64,000 nucleotides of DNA, taken from positions 24,665,401 through 24,729,400 of the forward strand of contig JAQFVV010000001.1 of NCBI GenBank assembly GCA_028023455.1, in the 5' to 3' direction. This stretch comes from Epiperipatus broadwayi. Its lineage: Eukaryota > Onychophora > Udeonychophora > Euonychophora > Peripatidae. The notes beneath the pieces are model-generated. The model was not told the origin of the DNA. It was given only the letters and a program-made list of their open reading frames with translations, and made no database searches. The position numbers and the translations under genes were made by a program. Every line of letters begins with the position of its first letter. Within the stretch, counting starts at the first letter, position 1. Of this stretch, positions 1-12,496 are shown in pieces.

Positions 1-2067
1 TGATTTACATAGATAGCGTTTAGATATTAATAATAAAATTTAGTACAGATTTACCTTTGCGTTAGAGTTATTCAATAATTATCGTTTACATTTTCCAATC
101 ACTTCATTTGCTAAATAAATTCCGATGATTCAAATATGTCCGAGGTAAGCGGATATGTCTATGAGTGCATTATAAATTAAGTACAAACCTATATGGGTTT
201 TTTTTGTGGTATTATCTCTGTTCATCCAATAGGTTTTCCTCCCCACCCTGGGAATGAGTTAGCTTGGGTCAGGCACCTCGTTAATCGGGAAATATAATTC
301 TCATCGTAACAGTGAGTTTGGCACTTGAGGTCATTGATAAATTGACGCTCATAAATATATTCTCCCGTAGACATTTTTTTTTATATTTAGATCTTATTCA
401 AGATACAAGGGCTACCGGAAACTTTTATTCATTTATCTCAAATCCTATTTACGCAACACTTAAAATTTGCGTCAAGTAAACAATACTTGTATGAATAATT
501 CGTATCAGAATTTTCTTTGGTGGGTAATATTTAAATATTACCTACAGGTGTTATGGCGACTAGACAGCCATAGAAATTCCATCTAGTCTTCAGTTAGGCT
601 CACTTGTCCATTTCTTGAGATCTACATTATTTGGTTTAAGTTCACCAATGTCGGATAAGACGTGGGAAAGGGGTTGCCCGTTAAAATGACAAATGGAGAA
701 TAGGAAATATGTATAAATTAAGCTAAATAAAATAGAATAGGATAGATTAAAGATACAGTAATAGGATAAGAAAATAACTAGATACAAAAAAAAACCTATG
801 GAAATCCAAACTAGAAAAGAGGATTGTACATTGGAAGGGATGGCTAGTATACAATCAACTGAAAATATATAAAAAGCAAAATAATAAACAAATATAAAAA
901 AAAACTAATACATGAATAAATTAAAATAGATGATCACAAGATAATGCAAGCAACCACATATATGAAAGTTCAGGAAAAAAGATTGCTTTTATTTCTAGAT
1001 AAAATTCTTTTAAATTAAGTTAAAATATAATTTATCTGTAAATTAGTGATTCAAGTCTTGCATCAGGTATGAAAAAATCTCATGTCTCAAAGTCATAAAA
1101 CTTTTTAGTTTATTTATTTGAAAATCTTCAGATGGTGGACATTTTTACAAATTAAAAAAATACGCACGTTATATAAAGCCTTGATATATTCTCCATTAAG
1201 TTAGCAATGAAACTAACATTTTTTAAATGTTACAAAATTTATAATTCCAAAAAAAAAAAAATAATAATAATAATGAAGTGCAAAGGCTCATTATTAAAGT
1301 TTTTAAGATAAATTTCTTTTTCATTAAATGCTTTCTCATTATTACCACACATAATTTAGAATATTATTTTTGTACTTGACCATACAAAAAGTTGCTTATT
1401 TAATATGTAAATATATTTTACACTGACAAGGAAATCACATTCTAACATTACAACTATTGTTTAAAATAGTAGTAGAGTATAACGATTTTTATACAACCAT
1501 GATAAGACTCAAAAGAGTTGAAAGCACTTGGCAATAGTGTTTTATATTATTTTAATGTTTCTCTGTTTTATACAATAGTTGTATTGTTAGATTTATATTT
1601 TATAGTAATAGAAGTATTGGATTTATTATACTGATAAGAAAAACAATTGCCATTTCGTTAATATTAATAAGATTATGATAATTTCTGGATTGTGAACAAT
1701 AATGTTAAGGGATATGCTAAAACAGAGATCTCTGACATTAAACATTTTACATTTTTTTTGTTTATTTTTCAGAAATTAGCAATTATATTTCATCTAAACA
1801 AATTTAGCTTATGCTAGCTAAGTAGAGAAATGATTTAGTGCTTTATATTGTTTATTTGTTATAAAATGTAATAATTTTTTTTATCATATACTTGAATTTT
1901 TATTAAATTAATATATGTATCATTAATTATTTGCCTTTTTAAAAAAAATTTAAAGAGGTGTTATGGTTTTTGGAAAAAACAAACAGATTCTCCATTCCTG
2001 ATGTAATCTGCAATCAACTTGTGTATTTGAAATTCCTATATTTTAGTAAGATATGTTTAAAAGTGTG
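1..2067. other. AT-rich non-coding DNA, no gene recognised
   Basis: No open frame with convincing protein composition is visible on either strand. The first 600 bases are less A/T-rich than what follows and may be the remnant of an element, but no boundaries can be drawn. The rest is homopolymer-rich sequence that could be intron of the gene whose last exon follows at 2145. Confidence 0.5.
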
Positions 2068-2087
2068 TATATATATATATATATATA
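2068..2087. repeat. (TA)n microsatellite
   Basis: About ten uninterrupted TA units, followed after a short gap by a second short TA run. It lies just upstream of the poly-T tract of the 2145 splice acceptor. Confidence 0.9.
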
Positions 2088-2144
2088 AGTTTTGTATATA
2101 TATATGAAAGTATGTATTTATAATGTTTGTTTTTTTTTTTATAG

Positions 2145-2353
2145 ATTCTGTGAGTTCAGATTATCTAAAACATTGTAGCAAAATAATAAATTCATGCCGG
2201 AGCAAAATATTGGAAGACTTGCAACAAAATAAAATTATTATTCCTGACAGCATTACAGATAATGAATCATCATTTTTTACTCTACTATATGACTTTTTAA
2301 AGCCAATATTTAATCATCATCTTACTTTATTAAAAAGTGATAATAAGAGTTAA
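2145..2353 (+). CDS. Probable last coding exon of an unidentified gene
   Basis: A run of about a dozen T's followed by ATAG ends at 2144, a strong 3' splice site. The frame that follows is open for 69 codons and closes with TAA at 2351-2353. The exon begins with the last two bases of a split codon. The peptide starts SVSSDYLKHCSKI and ends LLKSDNKS. It has a balanced, soluble, helical-looking composition (ILEDLQQNKI, then a hydrophobic stretch FFTLLYDFLKPIF) quite unlike the simple AT-rich translations around it. No domain is recognised and no function is assigned. The ATG at 2123 lies in the polypyrimidine tract and is not a likely start. Earlier exons were not found within the window, so the gene probably extends off the left edge. 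A processed-pseudogene origin cannot be excluded. Confidence 0.45.
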
Positions 2354-4562
2354 TTTGATGAATTTTTATAAGCTATGAAAAATAAGAATTCCCATCCTTG
2401 ATGTTAAGTTATTCATTCATTAATTTTTTTTTATGGCAAGAATCATCCTGAAAATAGAAATATTTAAAAAAAAAATTTGAAAATCTGAACATTTTAAATT
2501 TCTATAGAAAAAAATAAATTACTACAAATAAAAAAAAAATCCTTGGGACATTTTTAGAAACAATTAAAAATATAAATCAACAAAAATAAGACATTATACA
2601 TTAAATTAAATTGTATCATTAAACTAGTTGATATATTTGTAATAGATTAATAATTTTATCAGTTATTATGAGACATGAATAAATGCTCTTAAAATTTTTC
2701 CTTAATCGTTGCCTCTGTGTGAAAGACATTATTACATCTCATTCTATTTTATTTTTTTACGATTAATATCATTATTTATCTGTCTTCTTTTCAGTCACTT
2801 TAAAAAGTAATTTTTATGTTCTTAATGTCTTTAAGCATATGCATTTATTTTTAAAAATTTCTTATTATTCTTTTAGTACTTTTAATTTGAACTTACCAAT
2901 TTTTTTTTCTTTATGTAATGCTATGTTCCAAAATAGTTATAGTAATACATGATTTGCAATATAAAGTTCTTTTAAATAAAAATCTGACATTTCTGAAACC
3001 TTTAGTTATTTTCTTATTCACTCAAGAGTTTAGATATGTATATATTTAAATCTTTTTATTTGATCCACTATTCCTTCACTACTTTTGTAACCTTTTTTTT
3101 ATTATTTACTTTCATTTTAGTTTCTAAATGATTTCACAATGTTTACTATATTTTGAAAATTGTTTTGAATACACCAATTGCAAATCATATCATTAACAAA
3201 AATTATTTATTAAAGACAAAAAAGATTTATTATATTATTAACATTATATTAAATGATTGCAGATAGATAAAAAGAGAAAAATATGTATAAAGAAAATATA
3301 ATAAACAATTGAATATATAAAATAACAAAAATTTGCTCAAGTAATAACATTATTAGAAAATAAAAATGTCATTATTAAAGAAGAAATAATTAATAATGAC
3401 TATCCATTATATATCATAAAATTATTAATAAGAAAAACATTAAAATAACATTAACCATATTTTTGGTTCTCTACTATGTCCATATATCATGAACTATATA
3501 ATTCTTTTTGTGTTTCCATAATTTTCATGGCCAGCATTTATTTTGTTCTTTCTAGTGCTGATATTTCAAAATATTTTAGTTTCAGTCAACAGATGGAAGC
3601 AATAATCAGTCACAAAAATGACATTCAATTGGAAATTAATTTTTCTGATTGATTTCTTCAGTTATATGAAACCATATTTAATTTTGAGTTTTTTGCTGCA
3701 ATTTGATATAAGAAAAAATGTGTATATTTTTATAATTTTAAAGTATTCAGTGTATATTATTTATTTGATTTTTATAAATAAAAATAAATAGAAACAATAT
3801 TTACATTTTTTGTTTTGCTTCTTGTGTTTTTAAAACATTTAGAAAATTTGCATGGAATGGCATAAAGTATGCTTTGCATTTGTTTATTTTATATCAAGTA
3901 AATTAAACAATTTCTCACACTTTTTATTTCTGAAAAATTACATTGTTAAATAGTCACATTCAGATAAATATATATATATGGTGAGCAACTTATGCTAAAA
4001 AAAAATTTAAAGTAAGAGATTAAGAAATACAAGAATAAAAGTAGAATATATCAATTTAAAAATAAACAGATAAAAAAATAAGAAAAATTTTATAATCTTA
4101 AATAAAAAATATATCCAGTCCATCTATATATATTGTGCTATCTGGAGATATTCCTACCACATGTATAGAATTAAAAAAATTTTGTGTGAATGTTAGACTA
4201 TCTTATTTTGGGATTATTGATTATTACAATTGCCAAGTGTCTGCATTTTTCTTTTATCTTTAGAAAATAATGCAACACTAAATTATTTGAAGATTTTAAA
4301 GATATTCATAATTTGAAAGGGAGAAAACATACAAATTATGGCGTATGTATATATTTTTATAACATTAACTTTTGACCTATAAATAATAAATGTTTTAAAA
4401 TTAAATCAGCAATTTTGACTTGTTTTGTGTTGCTATATTTTAGATTACTGATAAAAATGAGAACACGTTAATTTAAAATAACATCACTCATTTACACATT
4501 CATAGATCACTGATATTTGTTATATTTTACATGTACTAATTCGTTTATATGTATGTATGTAT
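2354..4562. other. AT-rich non-coding DNA after the 2145 exon
   Basis: The first few hundred bases are the likely 3' untranslated region, with several AATAAA-like hexamers within 200 bases of the stop. Nothing coding or element-like is recognised in the remainder, only A/T homopolymers and short TA runs. Confidence 0.5.
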
Positions 4563-6348
4563 TGTAATGGTCAGATTTGTTCAGCCAGCAAAACTAATCT
4601 TCAGAACCAAGCAATGATCACTAACTCATATGTCTGTGTGTAACATTGATATAAACATTACAACAATATAAAGTCAAACCTCATTACCTATGCTTCCAGG
4701 ACAATTTCCATGTGACTACTGCATGTGATGTTAGCTTATATGCCCTTTTTCTTATATTCTTCTGAGGTCAGGGAGATACAAGAGACTTAAAACTAAAAAA
4801 AATGCTAATTGTGGAAAACAAGCCACAAATGTGAGAGGTTACATACATATAGAATAATAAACAAAAAAAATAAAAGTTCATATGTCTAGATTTAAACCTA
4901 AAATTATATTGCATTTCTTCTAGGCTAAACAAAATTAATTAGCGACTAAACAGTTTAATTATCGCTAACTTACTATAGGCTTTATATGTCTTAATAATCT
5001 CCAGGATGGACATTCTATAATGGTTTGACTTAATTACTTCTTAATTAAGCAGGGTGAAGCTAGGAATATTTATTTATATTAAAGTCACAATCATTAATAT
5101 TTATGACCATAATGGACTTAGTAACCTGACTAACTACATGCTTCAACATCAGACTTTAAAAATACATTTAAAAAACCAATGCAGTATTAGTTTATATAAA
5201 ATATCTGATGAGAAAACAGAGATGGGGTATGCCCACCTTGATTGAGGCCATACCCAGAAATTTCATCAGAGCAGAGGGTCATATAAAGCAGGAATGAATG
5301 TCTGCTACAACCAGTAAAAAACATTCCTATTAAGCAGGAAATTTGTTTGCACTGATAATAATATTAAGGGCAACAGCGAAGTTTATATATGAAAGATACA
5401 TCCACCTTCACATGACTATCAAGAAAATACTCAGCCAATTCATTTTCACAAAACAGGAATGATCATCTTGCAGAATAGATATGCAAATTAAAAAATGTCT
5501 ATAAACCCAACAGAATTTAAATGAATGAGCAATAAGTAATTCATTATGAAAATCTGGAATTTACTATTATTGCAAAGAAAACAAGTAGCTAGCCACATTA
5601 TAAGTTTGACCAAGCGATCGTAAATCACTTTACATGGCTAAGTGAAAATATAATTGGTTCATCCAGTATAAATACTCAAACAATAAAAGAATCCCTGCTT
5701 AATTGAAGGTGCATCCTAGAGATCACACACATATTAAGAAATATAATATCCATACAGTAGCTTGAGAGGTCTAATTTAGATATGAAATGTTTATGAAGCT
5801 AACATAAATTAAATGTCATATATTTGTCCCTTCAAAAAATAATATAAATTAACCTTATTTTTAGCATTGTTTTTTAAAATTAATTTAACTTATTTTTATA
5901 TTTCTTTATTTAAAAAAAAAACTTGGTTTTATAATCTCAATAATTGCAAGAGTAAAGTTTTAAATGAAATGTACAATTGATTACTTTTTAGATAAACAAT
6001 CTTTGAGTCAGTTGAGGGAGGGGGATTAAAACATCACTACACTTTTGCTTAATTAACTTTATTTTATGGGGGTGATTCTCGGAATTTAAGAGGTGAAAAT
6101 ATATTTACAAAACCCTCATCACCTGTTTACTATATAACTTAAGAATGACTGCATATAGCAATATATTTGAATCATTCTTAGCAAATACTTGTTAGTTTAG
6201 CATATATGTATAATATTAAAGTAAAACAATATTAGAGAAGAATATAACACAAAAATAATTTAAAATAATGCAAGCAAAAGGAAAATATGCATATGAATTG
6301 TTTTAAGGTGGTAATGTAGGATTGCAGAGATCTCATCGCAAGATTTCA
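4563..6348. repeat. Possible old LTR related to family A
   Basis: The left edge TGTAATGGTCAG resembles the family A edge TGTAACGGTCAG at 28574. The next 250 bases keep scattered matches in the same order, including the GGTCAGGGAGA block near 4770. The right edge is a guess, taken from a TTTCA ending like that of A; no target duplication was found. A short hairpin pairing GGGTATGCC with GGCCATACCC lies near 5224-5256. Old and heavily diverged. Confidence 0.22.
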
Positions 6349-7599
6349 ATGTTTCTGTGATTACCTTCATGAATTATTTCAAAAATGTGGCAAGTTATGA
6401 AGAGCAGCATATAGGTATGATGACTCGTGACTTTCATAATGAAATTCAATTTCACTTGATCCTGGATGGTATTTTTCTTAGATATTAATACTTAATTCTG
6501 GATACAGGCTGGTTTTTTAGAATAGTATATGACTAAGAGTGAGTTTATTTGTTGAATGACAGCACAGCAGGCTGAATTCATTTATGATGACAGGAACATT
6601 GGAACAGGCATAGTGGTTAGCAGACTTCAGATGAGCAGCAGTTCAACTTCATTGGAATTCCAAACTTGTGCTCCCTTGGAGTGCTGAAGAGGAAGTGGAC
6701 ACAAGCTTCTACTCACAGGTTGTGCATATATGGCTTCTAACGACAAAATGATTGATGAGCTTAAAATTTTGTGGATGAAGATCTTATGGACAAACAAGAA
6801 TTTTCTCAAAAAACCAGCTTGAAATTTTTTTCATCAAAAGACCATGTTTTCACATTTACCTGAGTATTTATATTATTTTTCAACAAAAGTTATCCAGATT
6901 AGTTTTATTAAAATATTTCTACTGCTAATAATTTTGATCAACTTAATTACAATTTAATCTTGTATTTCTTTATTAATTGGGAAAATTTTCTAAATTTTGA
7001 ATACCTTTAGTCTACTTGGATTTTTTGCAGTAATTAAGTATCAATTAACACTTCTTACCACAAGACCAACTATTGTAAACATCATCCTTTAAATAGATAA
7101 TACCCAGCCACTTCTATTATTTATTAATTAGTTTTAATAAGAAAACTAGCAGTACCCTGTAATTAACCTGCTTTTCCAAATTTTATTAAAATCTAATTTT
7201 AAGTAGCTTAAATTTTAATTAATTGTTTTTTACCAGAATTTTCTTGAATCTATTATGCATTTGAACATTACTAGTTATTTTAAAGAAATAAATCAACTGA
7301 TTGATTATAATTTTTATGAAAATATATTTTGTGATGAAAGGAATGTTTAAAATTTTATACTACCATATTTTTTAAAACTTGTTAATCAATTAGTTATTAA
7401 ATAATTGTTTTAAAAAATATTTTTATCCTTAATTTATTCTATCCATTTCCTGTTTCATAAATTGCAGTATATGTGACTTTATTTCATGACAGCTTAATGT
7501 TCTAGGATTTTTTTAATGATCCTAATAAAACTATTTACTTATAATAGGGTAAACCTAGTAATTATTCAAAATGCTTTATAAAAAGTTGCTTTATTTATC
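6349..7599. other. AT-rich DNA, possibly diverged start of an X2 LTR
   Basis: Position relative to the recognisable X2 piece at 7600-8150 suggests that the first part of that LTR should lie here, but sequence matches to X are too weak to draw limits. No coding exon is seen. Confidence 0.3.
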
Positions 7600-8150
7600 T
7601 TTTTCTCGTATTAATAGTTTATAGAGTTTTTGTTTTCTGAGCTAGATTTGTGCATAACAGTTACATTGAGTAGAGTTTTATGTCTAGTGCTATGGACATC
7701 CAGAAAATGATAGTCCTGGTTGATGCAAAAGGGATATTCTTTAAAATCCCAGCACTACATTTTATTTATTATTTCTTTAGAAATTTAGTTTATACTTGAC
7801 CAGTACATTAATGGTATTAAGTGGCCAGAGCATTGATGATGGTCAGGATATTTATAGTACCTCAACATTATTTGACTTGTATTTTGATGGAATTCCTACT
7901 CTAGGTTTGATAGTGGCTATATAATTAACCTGAATCTATAGTAGACCACTTTCAAATACAGTCACAAGATTGACTTGATTTATTTTTATTGTTGATCATT
8001 CAAGATGATGAATGATCATTACTTGTGTAATGCTGGTGAATTGATAGTACTTTGCTGATCTCTTATGCTTATTTCTTTTATATTTAATTTATTTGGGGAT
8101 GATGATGGTTTCCCATCTCATAATTCAACCTTAAAGTGGTGTACTGTTAT
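7600..8150 (+). repeat. Diverged X-type LTR (X2), sense orientation, 3' part
   Basis: It follows the order of motifs of the X LTR at 31480-32158: TTCTCTGAGCTAGATTT, GCTNTGGACATCCAG, CCTGGTTGRTGCAAAAG, GGCCAGAGCATTGATGATG, CAGTCACAAGATTGACT, then a GATGATGATGG stretch close to the end. The identity is clearly lower than between X copies, so this is an older subfamily. It ends near CTGTTATAAATGGCTAGAC, where TGGCTAGAC resembles the start of the primer site of element G. Confidence 0.5.
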
Positions 8151-8220
8151 AAATGGCTAGACTCTTATTAACCCCTATTTTCCAAACTGTTTATTATTGT
8201 TTAAATAATCTGTCCCAAGC

Positions 8221-8492
8221 TGACAAGGACTAAATAATTAGTCTGGTCTATAGTAGACCCATTTCAAATCCAGTCACAAGATTGACTTGATTTTCATTGC
8301 TGATCATTCATGATGATGAATGCTTGGTTACTTTTGTGTAGTGCTGGTGAACTTATAGTTCTGTGTTAATCTCTCAATGGCTCATATTCATTATCATTCC
8401 TTTTATATTTAATATTTAAATTTTGTAATAACAGGTTGAGGATGGTGAGTGTTATCACCCTAGGTTCACCCCTGTTTCCCCATACTATTACA
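8221..8492 (+). repeat. X2 LTR 3' end, second partial copy
   Basis: It repeats the last 270 bases of the preceding X2 LTR (ATAGTAGACC, CAGTCACAAGATTGACTTG, then the GATGATGAATG run) and ends with CTATTACA, the usual X-type LTR end. It is joined directly to a primer-site-like sequence. Confidence 0.55.
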
Positions 8493-8516
8493 AATGGCAC
8501 CCAATATAGAGCCATT
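8493..8516 (+). other. Primer-binding-site remnant between two inverted X2 LTRs
   Basis: After the LTR end come AA and TGGCACCCAATATAGAGCC. This resembles TGGCGCCCAATGTGGGGCT of X, itself one base off the complement of the tRNA-Lys(CTT) 3' end. The outer bases form a palindrome (TTACAAATGGC / GCCATTTGTAA), because a second LTR starts in the opposite direction at 8517. Confidence 0.5.
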
Positions 8517-9051
8517 TGTAACAGTGGAAAATTTATCACCATTAACCCCAAGCCAATACAAAATTTAAATATAAAATTAAATGCAAATTGAATATAAAAG
8601 GAATGAGCATTAGAGATTCACACAGAACTAATTATAAGTAGCTGTAAGTTCAGCATTGCACAAAAGCAATAATCATTCATCATCATGAATGAGCAACAAT
8701 AAAAATGAATCAACTTCAATATTATGACTGGATTTGTAATGGGGTCTATAGTAGACCAAGCTAATTATTTAGCCCTTGCCAAATTTGGGATAGCAATACA
8801 ATATAATTTGGATGTACAAACATAAGTGCTTATCCATAAAAAATGTAACAAAATAATGCTGGAATACTAAAACATGCTGATCATCATCAACCTCTGGTCA
8901 TTTAGTACCATTATTGTACTGTACAACCTTAATTGCTAATAAATACTAAACTAAATAAAATGTAGGGCATGGAATTTTAAGGATATCCCTATTGTACCCC
9001 ATCCAGCATTAGAGAAATAATGAAATCAACTTGATGTCCATAACACTAAAC
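8517..9051 (-). repeat. X2 LTR, antisense orientation, first piece
   Basis: Inverted relative to the copies at 7600-8492, with the same motifs in reverse complement (CAATCATTCATCATCATGAATG, GGTCTATAGTAGACC, TAATGCTGGAATACTAAAACATGCTGATCATCATC). It stops at 9051 where family B starts. The sequence at 8931-9051 occurs again at 22174-22292, beyond the B palindrome, where the LTR continues. Confidence 0.55.
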
Positions 9052-10520
9052 TGTAACAGTATGAAAAGTAGAGCTGCTTTAACCTAACCTAGAGATGCAG
9101 GTAGAGGGGGTTCAAACCTCACCTACTCTTCCAGATTGCTACTAAGTGACTTACTCCCCAAACCTCACTAGAATTTATTCTTTATGCATGCCCGATAGTC
9201 AGAGAGAGATGAGATCCCAAAGGGGAAATTTAACAAAAAAAAATCAGGTTTAGACTATAATGAAAGCACAGACAATTAATATATAATTGGATTAGTGAAT
9301 GACATTTTTATTAGTTGAGATGACAATTTGAAGACTAAAAAATAAAAAAATGTTGCAAGTTATTTTCTTGCATCTACAAACATAGATATGTATAGCTATA
9401 CATTAGTAAGATCTATTTAATGTATTTTAAACAATTATATGATTATTATATAACAATACCATACTTAGCCAACAGCTGGGTGCTTAACTTTAAAGAGACA
9501 GAAAAACATCCCTAGGGTGAAGTTACAAAAATGGATAATTGGTTAAACTAAAATAGATTAAGGCCATGTTCAAATATAGCCTGCATTTAAATGGCAAATA
9601 AAATAAATCCCCCCAGTAGACATTTTTCAGATTTAATTGGTAATATTTTGAACATATTATTACAAAGTAAGGTTTTATCTATAATGAAATTAAGAACTCG
9701 TGGTCCTTGGTGATTCAATTGTGTGAGTTTAGAAGCGTGTCTCAGGGCTCAAAGGTTTTTTACATATATGGCTAACTTGGGTCTGAATAGCACTCCGGGT
9801 CTTACACAGAGAAATGAAGCTTGTTCACCACAGTGTGATCTGAGCTCAGGGTCAGAGTATAAGTGCTTGTGTCCAATAATAATTTGAAAAAGGGGTCAAG
9901 ATCCACTTTATCTTCAATGGCCATCTCGGAGCGATGTTGGCCTATTAATCAAAGATGATGGGTGCTATGAATATGTGCCAAGACAGGAATCACCGAGTAA
10001 CAATATGAGGAAAATGCGGTCAAACAATCATTAAACTTTAAAAATCTTAAGTAAATATACTTATATGAAATAATATAACTTCAAAATGTTCTGAGACTGA
10101 GAAAAATATCTACTCTTAAAAACAATTATTACTTTATTCCTTTTAACTAGCAATATATATATATGAAAATGTGTAATTAATAATTAATTACTATTTAACT
10201 AGCTCACTCTTAGAGTTAATAAAGACTTACGATTTTAATTTATATATATGACTGTATTGTCCCCTCTCTTACATTTAATAAACTATGAATGCTTAAGCTA
10301 TATATGTTCTATACATATACATTAGTAAAACCCAGGTTGACTTTAAAGAGTGATAAAAAATATAAAGTAGGATTGGATTTTTTTTTTAAAAAAACACAGA
10401 AAATTTAACCTTTTGATAAATATACTCACATATCTTTTATTGCTAAGTATAAATTAAAAGAAACATTATTTTTCTAAAAGACAATTGCATGCATTTATCT
10501 CTTTTTCATATAATATATAT
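9052..10520 (+). repeat. Family B LTR, left arm, outer part
   Basis: It starts with TGTAACAGTATG. To about 10310 it is the reverse complement of 20874-22149, with matching blocks such as AAAGCAGCTCTAC, GGGATCTCATCTCTCTCTGA, ATGGCCATTGAAGATAAAGTGGA on the right arm and their complements here. From about 10310 to 10520 it matches the complement of 17600-17801. The LTR is interrupted at 10520 by element G and resumes at 16206. No coding sequence is recognised, so B is an LTR without a visible interior. Confidence 0.6.
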
Positions 10521-12134
10521 TGTACCTATATTGATATAGGCACATATAATTTTTATCTAAAATTATTATTAAAGTAATCTTTCGTAAAAGAAAAACATAA
10601 AATTAAATGTTGAAGAGTTTATTCAGTTTGTTTTAGAAAAAGATAGGAATTAAATAGTTTTTATTAGTATTCGTAAAAATATAAATATACAAATCTCTTT
10701 TCATTCAAGTTTAATTAAAGAAAAAATAATGTTAAAACTAGATAGTAAATTGTATTAAAAATATATGACCGTATATAGGTGCGATTGTCAACAATAGAAT
10801 AAATGTTATTATAAAGTTAAAGAAGATTATTACTAAAAAACACGGCAATGGTTATTAATTAAAATATAAAACAACATCTCTGCATGGCTATTACTAATTA
10901 AGCAATCTTCCAAAACACGTTTATCAAATGATTATCATTGGAATTTGACAACAGATCTTTGCCGGAGATATCAGAAAGACAACAAGGCGCAGGTATAAAT
11001 AGACTTTTTATCGGACAGTTATTCAGTTCCACAAATTAGTTGAGACAATCAGGTTCACAAAGTTATTGAGAGAGTGCAGTTCGGAAATTAATTGAGTCAG
11101 CTAAGAAACAAAATGCAGTTCTGAGAAAATTTTGGAACGCACGTTCACCTCCAGCCCAGATGTCCGAGAAAACAGCAGATCTGCCCGTGAAATAATGTCA
11201 GCTTAACATCTTAGAAAATCTCCGTCAGTATCTATTTGTCTCCGATAGCAATAATCGTGAAAATCAGGAAACTCAGCAAGGAAACGTCCCAGCCGGCTGG
11301 TAAGCATTTATAATGGAAATATCCTCACCAAAAGCAGCCTCCAAAGAACAAAATTCTACATCAACATTCAAAATCCTAGGTAAAACATTTGCTTATTTTT
11401 GTTTATTCTGTAATAGCCATTGCATTTCATTAATTCGTGTGAATCCTCCAAGAGTCTAATTATATGAACTCGATATCATACATAAATGAACTATTGATAT
11501 GTGTGTGATTAAATTTCAAATGCTATGTAGTCTTTTATTATCATTATTATGTGTGTGCATTAGTTAATATGTGCATGATCATTTTACCAATGTTTATTAG
11601 TTAAATTAGAGTGTACTGTTATTAAATCTATAGGAATATTTAAACTATTTAGAAATGTTAATTTAAAATATGCGTGTGTTTTATTAGAATGTCTAAATTT
11701 AGTAAATAAATGTTAGTTAATAAATTATCTTTAAAATTAAACTTTATTTGTCGGTCAATTCTTTTTATCAATTCTTTTACAATTCTTTTTAACAAATTCT
11801 TTATCAAGTCTTTTAACCACTAATTAAGTATAATCTATTAGTGATTACAAACAACTGAGCTAGTCGTGGATTTAGGCGTTGAGTTAGTGGCCATTGCTTA
11901 AAGTGCGTTATTTATTCATCCTTGAATAGATAGCTGGCGCCCGTGTTTATACACAAACAAAAAAAGTGCTTTGAACTTGGTGTTGAACTCAACAGTCGAG
12001 AAGAAGTTATGTCCTGGAAATGTAACATTAGTTATATACTTTATAGCTATCGTTTGGGCATACATACTCTCCGAGTATGTTCTTCTCTGCCTAAGAGACC
12101 GGTGATTCGAATCTACATATTCGAATACGGTTCA
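10521..12134 (+). repeat. Element G 5' LTR (1614 bp)
   Basis: It matches 14589-16205 end to end, starts TG and ends CA, and is preceded by ATAT. It holds a TATA-initiator promoter about 475 bases in, leaving roughly 1.1 kb of transcribed LTR. A 66-codon open frame near the 3' end (11943-12143) occurs in both LTRs simply because they are copies; it runs past the LTR end and has no recognisable domain. Confidence 0.9.
10994..11056 (+). promoter_or_regulatory. Core promoter of G 5' LTR: TATA, initiator, DPE
   Basis: TATAAATAG starts at 10994. TCAGTT at 11023-11028 places its A at 11025, 31 bases downstream. GGTTC at 11052-11056 lies exactly at +28 to +32, where the downstream promoter element (RGWYV) is expected. 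The spacing and motifs match known arthropod core promoters. That it is active is inference. Confidence 0.65.
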
Positions 12135-12136
12135 AA

Positions 12137-12160
12137 TGGCTAGACCCAACTTGGGGCTGA
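12137..12160 (+). other. Primer-binding site of element G (tRNA-Lys-like)
   Basis: TGGCTAGACCCAACTTGGGG begins two bases after the LTR end. Apart from small changes near its start it resembles the complement of the tRNA-Lys(CTT) 3' end, TGGCGCCCAACGTGGGGCT, and it continues with CTGAAC where CTCGAAC would be expected. Confidence 0.65.
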
Positions 12161-12496
12161 ACTTAAGAAACAATAGTAATGAGATACTTTGTTTCTTGTT
12201 TGAAAAATTTGTTTTATACAAAAGTTAAATTACGTATGTAAAAGTGTTTTAATTTTAAAAAAAGAATTGACCGAAAACTTTTTTTTTCGAAATGAAAAGA
12301 GATTTTGACATTTATGCTATCAAATCAGAGACAGCTGATATTTGGGCGGGGTTAAAGCATTAAGAGCAGGTAGCGAAAAGGACAAAAGTCTGGAGGTAAC
12401 ATGAGTTTCTGTCTTAGTAAGAAAAATAAATAAATAAGTCATATTTAAATTTAGTTTAACATAAGCGCTAGTACTTTGAAATTGAAATTTTTGAAA

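Noticed and set aside
554-580. TGGCGACTAGACAGCC as a primer-binding site
   Set aside because: No LTR end with CA before it, no partner LTR, and no match to the tRNA-Lys sites used by the other elements here.
11934-11942. TGGCGCCCG as an alternative primer site in element G
   Set aside because: It lies inside both LTR copies (as TGGCACCCA in the second), and the match to tRNA-Lys stops after nine bases.
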